This document shows positions 1 through 8,906 of a stretch of 64,000 nt of DNA, in pieces (position 1 is the first letter of the stretch; each line of letters opens with the position of its first letter). Made by a program: the position numbers and the translations under genes. Source of the DNA: JAFGUF01 sp040883315 (GTDB lineage Bacteria > Bacillota > Clostridia > Christensenellales > UMGS416); NCBI GenBank assembly GCA_040883315.1, contig JBFLKU010000016.1, positions 83,754-147,753 of the forward strand, given 5' to 3'. The notes below the pieces were generated by a model that was not told where the DNA came from, searched no databases, and worked only from the letters and a program-made list of their open reading frames with translations.

Positions 1-445
1 ACTAAAGCCTGGACAAAGTGTGAAATTAATAGATTCTAATACTGACGCAACAGTTTTGAAATCACCTGATTCCAAAGGCAGAGTGCAGGTGCAGGCAGGC
101 ATAATGAAGCTGATGACCACTATCGACAATCTTGAATTAGCAACATCTAAGAAGCAAAAGACCACTGTAATCACATCTGGAAGAGGGCTAAATACCAAAA
201 CAGCAGCTCTAGAGCTGGATATCAGAGGCTGCAGTGCAGAAGAGGGAATTATGCAGCTAGATTTATATCTGGACAATGCTTTCTCTTCTCACCTCCCTTC
301 TGTTCAGATAATCCATGGAAAAGGGACGGGCGTGCTGCGCAGCGCTGTGCATAGGCATCTGAAAAGCCACCCCCATGTGAAAAGCTTCCGCCTTGGCAAA
401 TACGGCGAAGGCGAAGACGGAGTAACTGTGGTCACTATCCACTAG
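1..445 (+). CDS. mutS2: Endonuclease MutS2, C-terminal part (partial gene)
   Basis: The reading frame is open from the first bases of the window, so this is the 3' end of a gene that starts upstream. The visible part begins with a KOW-like stretch (LKPGQSVKL, then a VQAGIMKL segment) and ends in a Smr domain with its two hallmark motifs, LDIRG and HGKGTG. That order is the C-terminus of MutS2. MutS2 proteins act on branched DNA and, in Bacillus, on collided ribosomes; the Smr domain is the nuclease. The in-frame GTG at 20 is unlikely to be a real start because homology-like sequence continues upstream of it. The gene ends with TAG at 443-445. Confidence 0.93.
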   Translation, partial: LKPGQSVKLIDSNTDATVLKSPDSKGRVQVQAGIMKLMTTIDNLELATSKKQKTTVITSGRGLNTKTAALELDIRGCSAEEGIMQLDLYLDNAFSSHLPSVQIIHGKGTGVLRSAVHRHLKSHPHVKSFRLGKYGEGEDGVTVVTIH

Positions 446-591
446 CATAAAAATACCATATATTATTTAATTATGTATTTTTTATCGAAATAAGATGCTT
501 TGTTCACAATAACGTAACAATTTTGTGTTTCAATTAACATAATAATTGTTTATTTTATACAAATAAATATATAATAACGGAGGCAAGATAA

Positions 592-1281
592 ATGAATGAA
601 AATGTAAACATTTTGGTCGTTGATGATGATGTAAATATAGGTCATCTAATAAAGCTTTATCTGGAAAAAGAAGGCTTTTCTGTTTCTATTGCATTAAGGG
701 GAGACGAAGCGGTACAAACATTCAAAAACGGCAGCTTTAACCTAATGATTCTCGATATCATGCTTCCTGGAATGGACGGCTGGGATGTTTGCAGAGAGAT
801 ACGAAAGATAAGCGATGTTCCGATAATAATGCTGACAGCCAAAGGCGAAACCTTTGACAAAGTGCTTGGATTGGAACTAGGTGCAGATGACTACATGGTA
901 AAGCCTTTCGACCCCAAAGAGCTGGTGGCTAGAATAAAGGCTATGAGAAGGCGTGCTGTTCCTAAATCCCAAGGCGGAAATGTGCTGGAATTTGATAATT
1001 TAGTCATTAATATGAATACATACTCAATAGAATACTTTGGTCAGCCAATGGAGCTGCCTCCCAAGGAAATGGAGCTTCTATACTTTTTAGCAAACCATAA
1101 AAATAATGTTTTCACAAGAGAACAGCTTTTGGAGCAAGTATGGGATTTTGACTACTTTGGCGACTCAAGAACTGTTGATGTTCATATTAAAAGATTAAGA
1201 GAAAAGTTCCCTGCAACAGCGGAAGTTTCTTGGAAAATTAAAACAGTATGGGGCGTTGGATATAAATTCGAGGTAAAATAA
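592..1281 (+). CDS. OmpR-family response regulator
   Basis: Cytoplasmic DNA-binding response regulator of 229 residues. An N-terminal receiver domain (about 5-118) has the acidic pair DDD at 11-13, phosphoacceptor Asp55 in LMILDIMLPGMDG, Thr82 and Lys104. A C-terminal winged helix (about 130-228) has the usual RTVDVHIKRLREK recognition helix. A GGAGG site at 579-583 sets the ATG at 592. The stop overlaps the start of the histidine kinase by one base (TAATG), so the two are translationally coupled. Gene order regulator-kinase-HtrA suggests a CssRS-like envelope stress system; that is inferred from context, not from a specific motif. Confidence 0.95.
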   Translation: MNENVNILVVDDDVNIGHLIKLYLEKEGFSVSIALRGDEAVQTFKNGSFNLMILDIMLPGMDGWDVCREIRKISDVPIIMLTAKGETFDKVLGLELGADDYMVKPFDPKELVARIKAMRRRAVPKSQGGNVLEFDNLVINMNTYSIEYFGQPMELPPKEMELLYFLANHKNNVFTREQLLEQVWDFDYFGDSRTVDVHIKRLREKFPATAEVSWKIKTVWGVGYKFEVK

Positions 1282-2693
1282 TGTTCCGTTCTATATATGC
1301 CAGAATGCTAATTACTTATATTATGATTGCAGTTTTCACATTACTTTTGCAGTCAGTTATTTTGGTTCGGCTATATAAAAACTCATATTTTGAAGCAACC
1401 TCGCAAAGCACCATATATCAGGCTGAGCAGGTTGCCAGAATTTTGTCGTCCCCAGATAGCGGCGAAACCCGCAGTATTTCATCATTGCTGCACACATTGG
1501 AGCTATACGAAACAGACTCTATCCATTTGTGGCTGGTGGACAAAAACGGCGTGGTTCTGCAGGCTGTAAACAGCAAAGATGTATTTCTTACAGAAAAAGA
1601 TTTAGCTGAATCTTATCAGCAGGTTTTCAATGGCGACAATGTAATAATTGAAAACAAAAACGTAAGATATTTATCAGGAATAAATATAACAGCAGCAGTG
1701 CCAGTGATTGAAAACGGTGATATAAAATATGCTATTTATCTGAATGAACAAATCGATGCCGCACAAGGTCTTGACTATATGTTCAACAGACACTTAGCTA
1801 TTTCTACAATAATAACAGTTTTAGTTAGTTCATTGCTTGTTTTAATCTCTTCAAGACATATCACTTTGCCTATTCAGCAGCTAAACAAAATGTGTATCGA
1901 CATAAGCAACGGTAATTTTGATACGCAAATATTGACAAGCGGACAGGACGAAATAGAACAGCTAGCCACATCATTCAATTCAATGGCGAAAAACCTGAAA
2001 AGACACGAAAATCTTCGTTCGTCATTTGTTGCGAATGTATCGCATGAGCTTCGCTCCCCTATCACGTCTATTCACGGCTTTGCAAAGGGAATGCTGGATG
2101 GCACAATAGAGGAAAAAGACAGAGCCAAGTATACTCAGGTTATTGTGGATGAGAGCATGAGACTTAAAAAACTGATTAATGAGCTATTGGATTTGTCTCA
2201 AATCGAATCGGGCGAATTCCCTCTTCATCTCACTAAGTTCGATATAAATGAGCACATTCGCAGAGTGGTAATTCGATATATCGACAGAATGGAGGAGAAA
2301 GGTGTTAATCCAAATATCTCTCTTTCAGACGAACACTGCATGGTATTTGCAGATATCGACAGAATAGATCAGGTATTAGTCAATCTAATAGACAATGCAT
2401 TAAAATTCACTCCTGAAAACGGCACTATCAGCGTATGGACTAGCATTGATGAAGAAAAGGTATTGGTAGGTGTCAGCGACACAGGCTGTGGAATACCAAA
2501 AGAAGACTTAGACAATATATTTGAAAGATTTTATAAATCAGATAAATCCCATACCAATAAGGTAGGAACTGGTTTAGGTCTATCAATTGTTAAGAAAATA
2601 ATCGACCAGCACGGCGAAACTATTTTGGTGCGATCATCACCAAACAGCGGAACCCAGTTTATATTTACATTAACTAGTGCACAAATAGAATAA
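1281..2693 (+). CDS. Sensor histidine kinase (HAMP, HisKA, HATPase)
   Basis: Membrane sensor kinase of 470 residues, partner of the regulator just upstream. A first membrane helix (about 10-30) and a second (about 170-190) flank an extracytoplasmic sensor domain of roughly 140 residues that I do not recognise. HAMP follows (about 190-243), then the dimerisation domain with His255 in VSHELRSP and an ATPase domain with N box (LVNLIDNALKF), G1 box (DTGCGIP), F box (FERFYK) and G2 box (GTGLGLSIV). It is followed after about 30 bases by an HtrA-type protease, so sensing misfolded exported protein or envelope damage is a reasonable guess. The exact signal is unknown. Confidence 0.94.
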   Translation: MFRSIYARMLITYIMIAVFTLLLQSVILVRLYKNSYFEATSQSTIYQAEQVARILSSPDSGETRSISSLLHTLELYETDSIHLWLVDKNGVVLQAVNSKDVFLTEKDLAESYQQVFNGDNVIIENKNVRYLSGINITAAVPVIENGDIKYAIYLNEQIDAAQGLDYMFNRHLAISTIITVLVSSLLVLISSRHITLPIQQLNKMCIDISNGNFDTQILTSGQDEIEQLATSFNSMAKNLKRHENLRSSFVANVSHELRSPITSIHGFAKGMLDGTIEEKDRAKYTQVIVDESMRLKKLINELLDLSQIESGEFPLHLTKFDINEHIRRVVIRYIDRMEEKGVNPNISLSDEHCMVFADIDRIDQVLVNLIDNALKFTPENGTISVWTSIDEEKVLVGVSDTGCGIPKEDLDNIFERFYKSDKSHTNKVGTGLGLSIVKKIIDQHGETILVRSSPNSGTQFIFTLTSAQIE

Positions 2694-2724
2694 CATGAAA
2701 CAAAAAATATAATGAGGTGAAATT

Positions 2725-3960
2725 ATGGAAAATTTTGAATATGAATATCATGAAGAGCCTAAAAAAGGCGGCGGCGGAAAAATTGCGCTTTTTATAATAG
2801 TTCTGATTCTTATAATTGGAGCTTTTGTAGGAGGAGTTTTTTCAAGAGACTATATAAACATACTTCCGGATAGAAGCACAAAGATGGAAGAAACAGACAA
2901 AGCTGCAGAGGATGCAACCCCTGACCCAACAGCTACACCGGATACACAGGCAACTGCAGAACCAACACCAACAACAGAAACTAATATTGCAGTGCCGTAT
3001 TCCAGTATTCCTGATATTGTTGATCAAGTAACAGACGGAGTTGTTAGCATAACCAGCTACTTCCCTTCAGATTCTATCAACATCGACGAATGGGAGCCTG
3101 TTTCATATGGTACAGGCGTGATAATATCCAGCGACGGATATATAGTTACAAATAACCATGTAATCGCAAATGCAGGTGAAATAACTGTTACATTGGCAAA
3201 TGGCGAAAAAGTATCTGCTGAGATTATCGGAAAAGACCGTTATGTAGACTTAGCAGTTATTAAAATAGAAAAAGAAGGATTATATACTATACCTTTTGGG
3301 GATTCATCAAAAATCAGAGTCGGCGAGCAGGTAATAGCAATAGGCTCACCACTTGGCGATGAGCTAACCGGCACAGTAACATCCGGAATTATATCGGCTG
3401 TAGACCGCGAATTGCTAGTAGATGGCATACCGTTTACTCTTTTGCAGACAGATGCAGCTATCAACCCTGGAAACAGCGGCGGACCATTGGTGAATATGCA
3501 GGGTGAGCTTATCGGCATAAATACCCTGAAAAGCGTATTTGCAGGATACAATGAATTCGGCTCAGCAATCGCAGCAGAAGGCATTAGCTATTCTATCCCT
3601 TCAAACAGCGTGGAAAAATCCATCGCAGATATATTGGAATTCGGTGAAATTGTACGTCCATTCATAGGAGTATCAGGAGGAGACGCAGCAAACATCCAAG
3701 TACTAGAATACGATCTGCCGGACGGCTTCTATATAGCTGAAACAGTGGAAGGCGGCCCAGCAGCCACAGCAGGAGTATTGGCTGGCGACGTAATAATAAA
3801 AATAGAGGACACTGATATAAAAGGATTTACAGACCTATATACGGTTCTTAATTCCCACAAAATCGGTGATACACTGAAAATAGTGGTTTACAGACCGGAA
3901 ACCGATGAAGAACTTGAGCTAGAAGTCACCTTGGCTTCCAATCAGGACTTCAACGACTAA
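2725..3960 (+). CDS. htrA: Membrane-anchored serine protease HtrA/DegP type
   Basis: S1C-family protease of 411 residues that degrades damaged exported proteins. Residues 1-16 are cytoplasmic, 17-38 a membrane helix, and about 55-88 a Thr/Pro-rich linker with repeated TP units. The trypsin-like domain (about 95-300) shows the full triad: His145 in TNNHVI, Asp175 in YVDLAVI and Ser251 in NPGNSGGPL. One PDZ domain follows (about 310-405) with GPAATAGVLAGDVI. A GAGGTG site lies just before ATG 2725. The gene follows the two-component system in the same direction with only 31 bases between, and a strong hairpin terminator comes right after it. Confidence 0.96.
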   Translation: MENFEYEYHEEPKKGGGGKIALFIIVLILIIGAFVGGVFSRDYINILPDRSTKMEETDKAAEDATPDPTATPDTQATAEPTPTTETNIAVPYSSIPDIVDQVTDGVVSITSYFPSDSINIDEWEPVSYGTGVIISSDGYIVTNNHVIANAGEITVTLANGEKVSAEIIGKDRYVDLAVIKIEKEGLYTIPFGDSSKIRVGEQVIAIGSPLGDELTGTVTSGIISAVDRELLVDGIPFTLLQTDAAINPGNSGGPLVNMQGELIGINTLKSVFAGYNEFGSAIAAEGISYSIPSNSVEKSIADILEFGEIVRPFIGVSGGDAANIQVLEYDLPDGFYIAETVEGGPAATAGVLAGDVIIKIEDTDIKGFTDLYTVLNSHKIGDTLKIVVYRPETDEELELEVTLASNQDFND

Positions 3961-3976
3961 AAACATTTTAAAGCTA

Positions 3977-4005
3977 AAAGAGACTGATTACTCAGTCTCT
4001 TTTTT
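3977..4005. terminator. Rho-independent terminator, probably bidirectional
   Basis: A 9-bp perfect stem, AGAGACTGA (3979-3987) with TCAGTCTCT (3992-4000), has loop TTAC and is followed by a T run on the plus strand. A-rich sequence on the left gives a T run on the minus strand as well. It lies between the convergent htrA and hpt genes and can serve both. Confidence 0.9.
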
Positions 4006-4026
4006 ATTTTTAAAATAAAATTAAAT

Positions 4027-4581
4027 CTATTCCTTAAATCCCACGTCAGAATATACTCTTTCCTTCAAAACACCTATATAGGGAAGGTTTCTATACTTCT
4101 CTGCAAAATCCAAACCATATCCTATTACAAATTCATCTGGTATTTCAAACCCCTTATAATCCACATCTATTGGCTGCTCACGTCTTTCAGGCTTATCGAG
4201 CAGTGTACATATCTTCAATGATGAAGGTTTCCTATCTTCAAGTATGTTTTTAATATAATTAAGTGTATTGCCTGAGTCCAAAATGTCCTCTACAATCAAA
4301 ATATCCAGCCCCTCTGCCGGAATAGACAAGTCTTTCAATATCCTTACTTCACCAGATGATTTTGTACTCTTTCCATAGCTGGATACTGCCATAAAATCCA
4401 TAGCAACAGGAATGGTCAAATATCTAGCTAAATCGCTGTAGAACATTATTGCACCCTTTAAAATGCATATCATCAGAAGATGCTTATCTTTGTAATCCTC
4501 CGATATTTTCTTCGCCATCTCTTTCACTTTTACTTGAATTTCCTCTTCGGTAATCAAAACTTTTTTCACATCATTATTCAT
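4027..4581 (-). CDS. hpt: Hypoxanthine phosphoribosyltransferase
   Basis: Purine salvage enzyme of 184 residues that joins hypoxanthine or guanine to PRPP to make IMP or GMP in the cytoplasm. The PRPP-binding motif is clear at about 93-106 (LDILIVEDILDSGNT), and the length is normal for the family. A GGGAG ribosome site lies before ATG 4581. The start overlaps the end of tilS by 8 bases; tilS-hpt pairing is common in Firmicutes, usually with ftsH next, but ftsH is not here. Transcription ends at the shared hairpin at 3977-4005. Confidence 0.96.
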   Translation of the reverse strand: MNNDVKKVLITEEEIQVKVKEMAKKISEDYKDKHLLMICILKGAIMFYSDLARYLTIPVAMDFMAVSSYGKSTKSSGEVRILKDLSIPAEGLDILIVEDILDSGNTLNYIKNILEDRKPSSLKICTLLDKPERREQPIDVDYKGFEIPDEFVIGYGLDFAEKYRNLPYIGVLKERVYSDVGFKE

Positions 4582-5968
4582 TATATTCTCCCTTTTTATA
4601 TGATATCTTTAATGCCAAGGTAGTGCTATCATCAATTTTGTATTTTTCACTTACCCCGACACCTGCTACCCAAATTATTTCATTGCCTATTGCAATCAGC
4701 GGTATGCTGTCTCTTTCCCATCTGTTTATTTTTTTATCTATAAAGTAGTCTTTCATTTTCTTTTTGCCGGATGCTCCTAGAGGATGAATAACATCACCTT
4801 CTTGTCTCGGTCTTATAAAGGGCTGTTCCTGCAATTTTAAATAATCAATATACTGTATGTTCTTTGAATGAGGCTTGCTCCAGTTCTCTTGTTTTTCTGC
4901 CATTTCGCAAATTATAATATCTCCGGTCGATAAATATGTTGCCCCATCAAATGCCATGATAGTCTCTTCCAATGGTGATTTTGCCTCATCTTTTTTCACA
5001 AGCTCCACGCCCATCACGTGTGCCCTTGCTTCATACTCGCCCGGAATTTCTATCACAGCTCCCGTTCTTCTTTGTGAAAACAGTGCATCTATAGCATTTA
5101 TATTTTTTTCATATAGGTCAAATTTCTTTCCAAGCTTGTCCATCAGTATCTTAATAGTACGCTTTCTTATGCTAGGATGAAGATACATAAAGTCTTCATC
5201 ACTCATCATATATCCATTATCCGTTTTTTTTGCTTTTTTTGCAGCTTTATGTGCAATTTCGCCCATAAATCCGCTATCTTCTTTAAAAGATTTTGCTTGG
5301 CTGCAAAGTGTATGCACAACAGATGGGTTTATGTTTTTTTCTATCTCTGGGATTAATTCATGTCTAATATAGTTTCTAGTATATTTAGTATCAGAATTTG
5401 ATTTGTCTTCACACCACTTGATGCCCTGCTCTTTTGCATATTGCATCACTTCTTCTCTCGTCAGGCACATTAGCGGTCTGATTATATGTCCGTCCTTTTC
5501 AGGCATTGGCGAAAGCCCATCTATGGAGCTTCCTCTTATCAGTCGCATCAGTATTGTCTCTGCCATGTCGTTCATATGGTGTGCTAGTGCCAGCTTTGCA
5601 TTTTTATGCTCATTTATAATTGTTGTAAAAAATCCATGGCGCATATAGCGAGCAGCAGTTTCTATAGATACTTTTGCTTCGCTTGCCTCTATTTGTACAT
5701 CTGCAGATGCGGTATAAAGCGGAATATTATTTTTGCTGCAGTACGCTGCCACAAAAAATGCATCCTCTCCCGATTCATCTCGCAGCCTATGATCCATATG
5801 TGCAGCAAAGATTTTGAAATTGACTTCTCTTTTATACAGCATTAAAATATCGCAGAGCACCATGGAGTCCACTCCGCCTGAAAGCCCAACAACAACAGTC
5901 TCATTCTTTGCTATTAGTTGGTTCCCCTTTATAAAGCTATGAACTTTTAGTGCAATATCACTGCTCAA
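4574..5968 (-). CDS. tilS: tRNA(Ile)-lysidine synthetase
   Basis: Enzyme of 464 residues that converts C34 of the AUA-reading tRNA-Ile to lysidine using ATP, which is essential for correct AUA decoding. The N-terminal PP-loop ATPase has SGGVDS at 30-35, followed by the HMDHRLR region. The C-terminal TilS domain contains the typical IRPRQEGD and KKMKDYFIDKKI segments. The start is a TTG at 5968 preceded by AGGAG, a rare start codon in this window. It forms an operon with hpt through an 8-base overlap. Confidence 0.95.
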   Translation of the reverse strand: MSSDIALKVHSFIKGNQLIAKNETVVVGLSGGVDSMVLCDILMLYKREVNFKIFAAHMDHRLRDESGEDAFFVAAYCSKNNIPLYTASADVQIEASEAKVSIETAARYMRHGFFTTIINEHKNAKLALAHHMNDMAETILMRLIRGSSIDGLSPMPEKDGHIIRPLMCLTREEVMQYAKEQGIKWCEDKSNSDTKYTRNYIRHELIPEIEKNINPSVVHTLCSQAKSFKEDSGFMGEIAHKAAKKAKKTDNGYMMSDEDFMYLHPSIRKRTIKILMDKLGKKFDLYEKNINAIDALFSQRRTGAVIEIPGEYEARAHVMGVELVKKDEAKSPLEETIMAFDGATYLSTGDIIICEMAEKQENWSKPHSKNIQYIDYLKLQEQPFIRPRQEGDVIHPLGASGKKKMKDYFIDKKINRWERDSIPLIAIGNEIIWVAGVGVSEKYKIDDSTTLALKISYKKGEYNE

Positions 5969-6088
5969 TTCTGTCTCCTGAATGGAAAATTTATTGTTCT
6001 ATTATATTCTATTTATGCATATGGGTCAATCAATGAAATGATGAATATCGAATAAAGCAAAAAAATTCCTTAATAAACAAAATAAACA

Positions 6089-6117
6089 TTGTTAATGCAA
6101 TCAATTATATATATAAT
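6089..6117 (+). promoter_or_regulatory. Sigma-A type promoter for the MFS transporter gene
   Basis: TTGTTA (6089-6094), a 17-base spacer and a perfect TATAAT (6112-6117) lie just upstream of the AAAGGA site and ATG 6139. The predicted transcript start is near 6124. Confidence 0.6.
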
Positions 6118-6138
6118 GTAGTTTTGAAAGGATTATGT

Positions 6139-7416
6139 ATGAAATTAAACAAATCAAGAACAACTCTAGTTGGTTTTGCATTTTTCTCAATAACTATTTT
6201 CTGGGCATTATACAATAACCTAATTCCTTTAATTTTAAAGCTTACTTATGATTTAAATGAGTTAGTAGCTGGAATTATAATGGCTTCAGATAACATTTTA
6301 GCATTATTTCTATTACCATTTTTCGGCATGCTATCAGACAGAACAAATACCAAGTTAGGTAAAAGAATGCCTTATATTGTTGTAGGTACTTTGATATCTG
6401 CTACAATGATGCTTTTGCTTGTTCGTTTTGATAATCCTAATAAACTAGCTCAGTTTATAATAGTTCTCGGTTTCATGTTAATAGGCATGAGTATTTATCG
6501 CTCACCTGCTGTTGCTCTAATGCCGGATATAACGCCAAAACCCCTTCTTTCAAAAGGAAATGCCGTTATTAATCTTATGGGGACTATCGGCGGTCTATCA
6601 ACCTTAATATTTATAAAGCTTCTTTCCCCTAAAGAAGGCGGAAATAATTATTTTCTTTTCGGCACAATAGCCTCGATAATGGTTATTTGTATTTTTATTC
6701 TTTTGGCTTTCGTAAGAGAAAATAGATGGAGAGAGGAAAAAGAAAAAAATTATTCTGCAGTGCAGGAAACTACTTCAGAAAAGCCAAACACCACGGTAAA
6801 GATATCTACAGCTAAGAAAAAATCTCTTCTTTTATTGTTAGCTTCTGTATTTTTGTGGTATTTCGGCTACAACTCTATTGAGAGTGCTTTCTCTAAATAT
6901 GCTGTAATACGCTGGGGATTAACTGAAGGGAAATACTCCATTCCTCTAATGGTTGCTAGCATTTCAGCAATTATATCATATATACCTTTAGGAATGCTTG
7001 CTACTAAAATCGGCAGAAAAAAATCTGTATTGATTGGAATATCTTCATTAGCAATCTCATTTATTTGTCTAGGCTTTTCTAAAGAATATTATCCCGTACT
7101 TTTGATTTTTTTCATTTTGGCGGGTGTAGGAATTGCAGCTATTAACGTCAACTCATACCCTATGGTTATCGCTATTGGAAAGGGAGATGATGTAGGAAAA
7201 TATACTGGGTACTATTATGCAGCAAGCATGGCATCCCAAATATTTACTCCTGTAGCTTCAGGAGCTCTTTTGCAATACATTGGCTATTGGACACTATTTC
7301 CATATGCAGCCTTGTTTATTGTGCTCTCATTTGTTACAATGATTTTTGTAAAGCATGGTGATACAAAACCCGAAAAACTAAAAAATAAACTAGAGGCATT
7401 CGATATCGATGACTAA
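6139..7416 (+). CDS. MFS transporter, SLC45/sugar-transporter-like
   Basis: Polytopic membrane transporter of 425 residues with about twelve hydrophobic helices. The loop between helices 2 and 3 carries the MFS signature FGMLSDRTNTKLGKRMP, and the matching loop in the second half carries LATKIGRKKS. The overall sequence recalls the sugar/SLC45-like branch of the superfamily. I place the start at ATG 6139 because AAAGGA at 6127-6132 is well spaced from it; an upstream in-frame TTG at 6124 would sit at the predicted transcript start. The end overlaps the glycerophosphodiesterase gene by 8 bases, so the substrate may be linked to glycerophosphodiesters or glycerol phosphate, but this is inference. 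Confidence 0.85.
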   Translation: MKLNKSRTTLVGFAFFSITIFWALYNNLIPLILKLTYDLNELVAGIIMASDNILALFLLPFFGMLSDRTNTKLGKRMPYIVVGTLISATMMLLLVRFDNPNKLAQFIIVLGFMLIGMSIYRSPAVALMPDITPKPLLSKGNAVINLMGTIGGLSTLIFIKLLSPKEGGNNYFLFGTIASIMVICIFILLAFVRENRWREEKEKNYSAVQETTSEKPNTTVKISTAKKKSLLLLLASVFLWYFGYNSIESAFSKYAVIRWGLTEGKYSIPLMVASISAIISYIPLGMLATKIGRKKSVLIGISSLAISFICLGFSKEYYPVLLIFFILAGVGIAAINVNSYPMVIAIGKGDDVGKYTGYYYAASMASQIFTPVASGALLQYIGYWTLFPYAALFIVLSFVTMIFVKHGDTKPEKLKNKLEAFDIDD

Positions 7417-8161
7417 GAGAATATACAACACACTAATATATGCCCACAGAGGGGCTTCATATGCCGCCCCAGAGAACACAATGGCGGCATTCGAGTTAGC
7501 ATATCAAATGAAAGCCGACGGCTTAGAGCTGGATGTGCAGCTCACAGCGGATGGACACGTGGTTGTCATACATGATGACGAAGTGGACAGAACAAGCAAT
7601 GGTACCGGCATTGTGGAAAGGCTGAACTATAGTGATATTAAAGCCATGGATTTTGGTTCATGGAAATCCAACGAATTCAAAGGCGAGAAAATTCCGGATT
7701 TAGTAGATGTTTGCAAACTAATAAAAGACAAAAACATGTTGCTGAATATAGAGATTAAGCCTACTGTTCGTTCTTCTGAAATAGAAGCAAAGGTAATTGA
7801 TATCTGCAAATCTTTTGATATTGTAGAGCAGGTTGTCATTTCGTCTTTCGATCACTACTGTCTCAGAAGAATAAAAAAACAGTTTAAGCAAATAGAGACC
7901 GCCATACTATATCAAAGCGGCATAATAAACGCAGGTGCATATGCCAAACGCACAGTGAAGGCTGACGGCATCCATCCACATCAGTATGCAATCGTGGCAG
8001 AATGCGTGAAAAGTGCAGTGAAAAACGGAATGAAAATACGTCCATGGACGGTAGACGATGTTGAGATTTTCAAAAGAATTGCCAAGGTCAAATACATTAC
8101 CGGGGTGATAACCAACAAACCCGATGTTATGCGAAATACCCTCGATAATATGAATAAATAA
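7409..8161 (+). CDS. Glycerophosphodiester phosphodiesterase family protein
   Basis: GDPD-family enzyme of 250 residues, expected to hydrolyse glycerophosphodiesters to glycerol 3-phosphate and an alcohol. The family motifs are all visible: HRGAS and APENT near the N-terminus, the metal-binding ELDVQLTADG, and VVIHDDEVDRTSNG, then EIKP in the middle and RPWTVDD near the end. There is no signal peptide, so it should act in the cytoplasm on imported substrate. The 8-base overlap with the upstream transporter supports a shared uptake-and-cleavage role. Confidence 0.93.
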   Translation: MTKRIYNTLIYAHRGASYAAPENTMAAFELAYQMKADGLELDVQLTADGHVVVIHDDEVDRTSNGTGIVERLNYSDIKAMDFGSWKSNEFKGEKIPDLVDVCKLIKDKNMLLNIEIKPTVRSSEIEAKVIDICKSFDIVEQVVISSFDHYCLRRIKKQFKQIETAILYQSGIINAGAYAKRTVKADGIHPHQYAIVAECVKSAVKNGMKIRPWTVDDVEIFKRIAKVKYITGVITNKPDVMRNTLDNMNK

Positions 8162-8164
8162 ACT

Positions 8165-8192
8165 AAAGGCTCTGAAAAATCAGAGCCTTTTC
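8165..8192. terminator. Rho-independent terminator between convergent genes
   Basis: An 11-bp stem AAAGGCTCTGA (8165-8175) with TCAGAGCCTTT (8180-8190) has loop AAAA and flanking T or A runs. It follows the GDPD gene and precedes the end of recX, which runs in the opposite direction. Confidence 0.88.
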
Positions 8193-8818
8193 TATTTTGC
8201 CGATATATCGTTCATAGCACTTTTTATGGTATCCCAGTCAAATCCCGCCCTAGCCATGGCAGACGATATCTTCTGCTTCTTTTTATATTCATCTTCTACT
8301 TTAGCATGCTTTTTATATAGCTTTTCAGCTAGGTTCAGTGCATTTTCATATTCTTTGTCATAATTGTAGTTTTCAATTATCTCCTGTATTATCTCTTGAG
8401 ATATTTTATACTTTTTTAAATTATTTATTATATATGTTTTGCCCTTGGATTTTGCATTCATCCTGTCTCGCACCAATACATTTGCAAAATTTCTATCATC
8501 TACATATTTGTATTCTTTGAGTTTTTCAATTGTATATTCTATCGCCTCCTCACAATACTCTTTTTTCTCTAAATACTCTCTCACTTCATTTATCGCACGT
8601 ATTCTGTGCCCTAGATAATCAAGAGATTTATTAAAAGCCAGCTTTTTTTGGCTCTCCACCTGTAATGTCTCAAATTCTTTGTCGGTTATTTCATCCCCTA
8701 TCTGCAGCCTTGCTCCCTTAAGAGTTTCATCAAAAAGTGAATTGTAGTATTTCCCATCTACGAAAATAGAGAATTTATTTTTGTTATTCACTTGTCTTTT
8801 TATATCAGTTATTATCAT
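8192..8818 (-). CDS. recX: Recombination regulator RecX
   Basis: RecA-binding regulator of 208 residues that limits RecA filament formation. The protein shows the three repeated three-helix units typical of RecX, including ALDYLGHR-like LDYLGHRIRAINEVREYL, the YVDDRNFANVLVRDR segment and the C-terminal RAGFDWDTIKSAM. The length suits the family. It is a single gene, facing the GDPD gene across a shared terminator; recA is not in the window. Confidence 0.92.
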   Translation of the reverse strand: MIITDIKRQVNNKNKFSIFVDGKYYNSLFDETLKGARLQIGDEITDKEFETLQVESQKKLAFNKSLDYLGHRIRAINEVREYLEKKEYCEEAIEYTIEKLKEYKYVDDRNFANVLVRDRMNAKSKGKTYIINNLKKYKISQEIIQEIIENYNYDKEYENALNLAEKLYKKHAKVEDEYKKKQKISSAMARAGFDWDTIKSAMNDISAK

Positions 8819-8875
8819 TTAAATACACCATATATCATTTTTCTATATTATATCACAATAACTTTACCTTATACA

Positions 8876-8902
8876 AAAAAAGGAATGCATGCACTCCTTT
8901 TA
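8876..8902 (-). terminator. Terminator of the sugar-sensing operon
   Basis: On the minus strand, AAAGGAGTGCA pairs with TGCATTCCTTT with one G-U pair and is followed by a run of T. It lies directly after the last binding-protein gene of the sensing operon. Confidence 0.85.
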
Positions 8903-8906
8903 TCAG

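Noticed and set aside
570..575. TATAAT just before the first response regulator gene
   Set aside because: A transcript from it would start inside the GGAGG ribosome site, so it is unlikely to be the working promoter. The true one is probably further upstream in 446-560.
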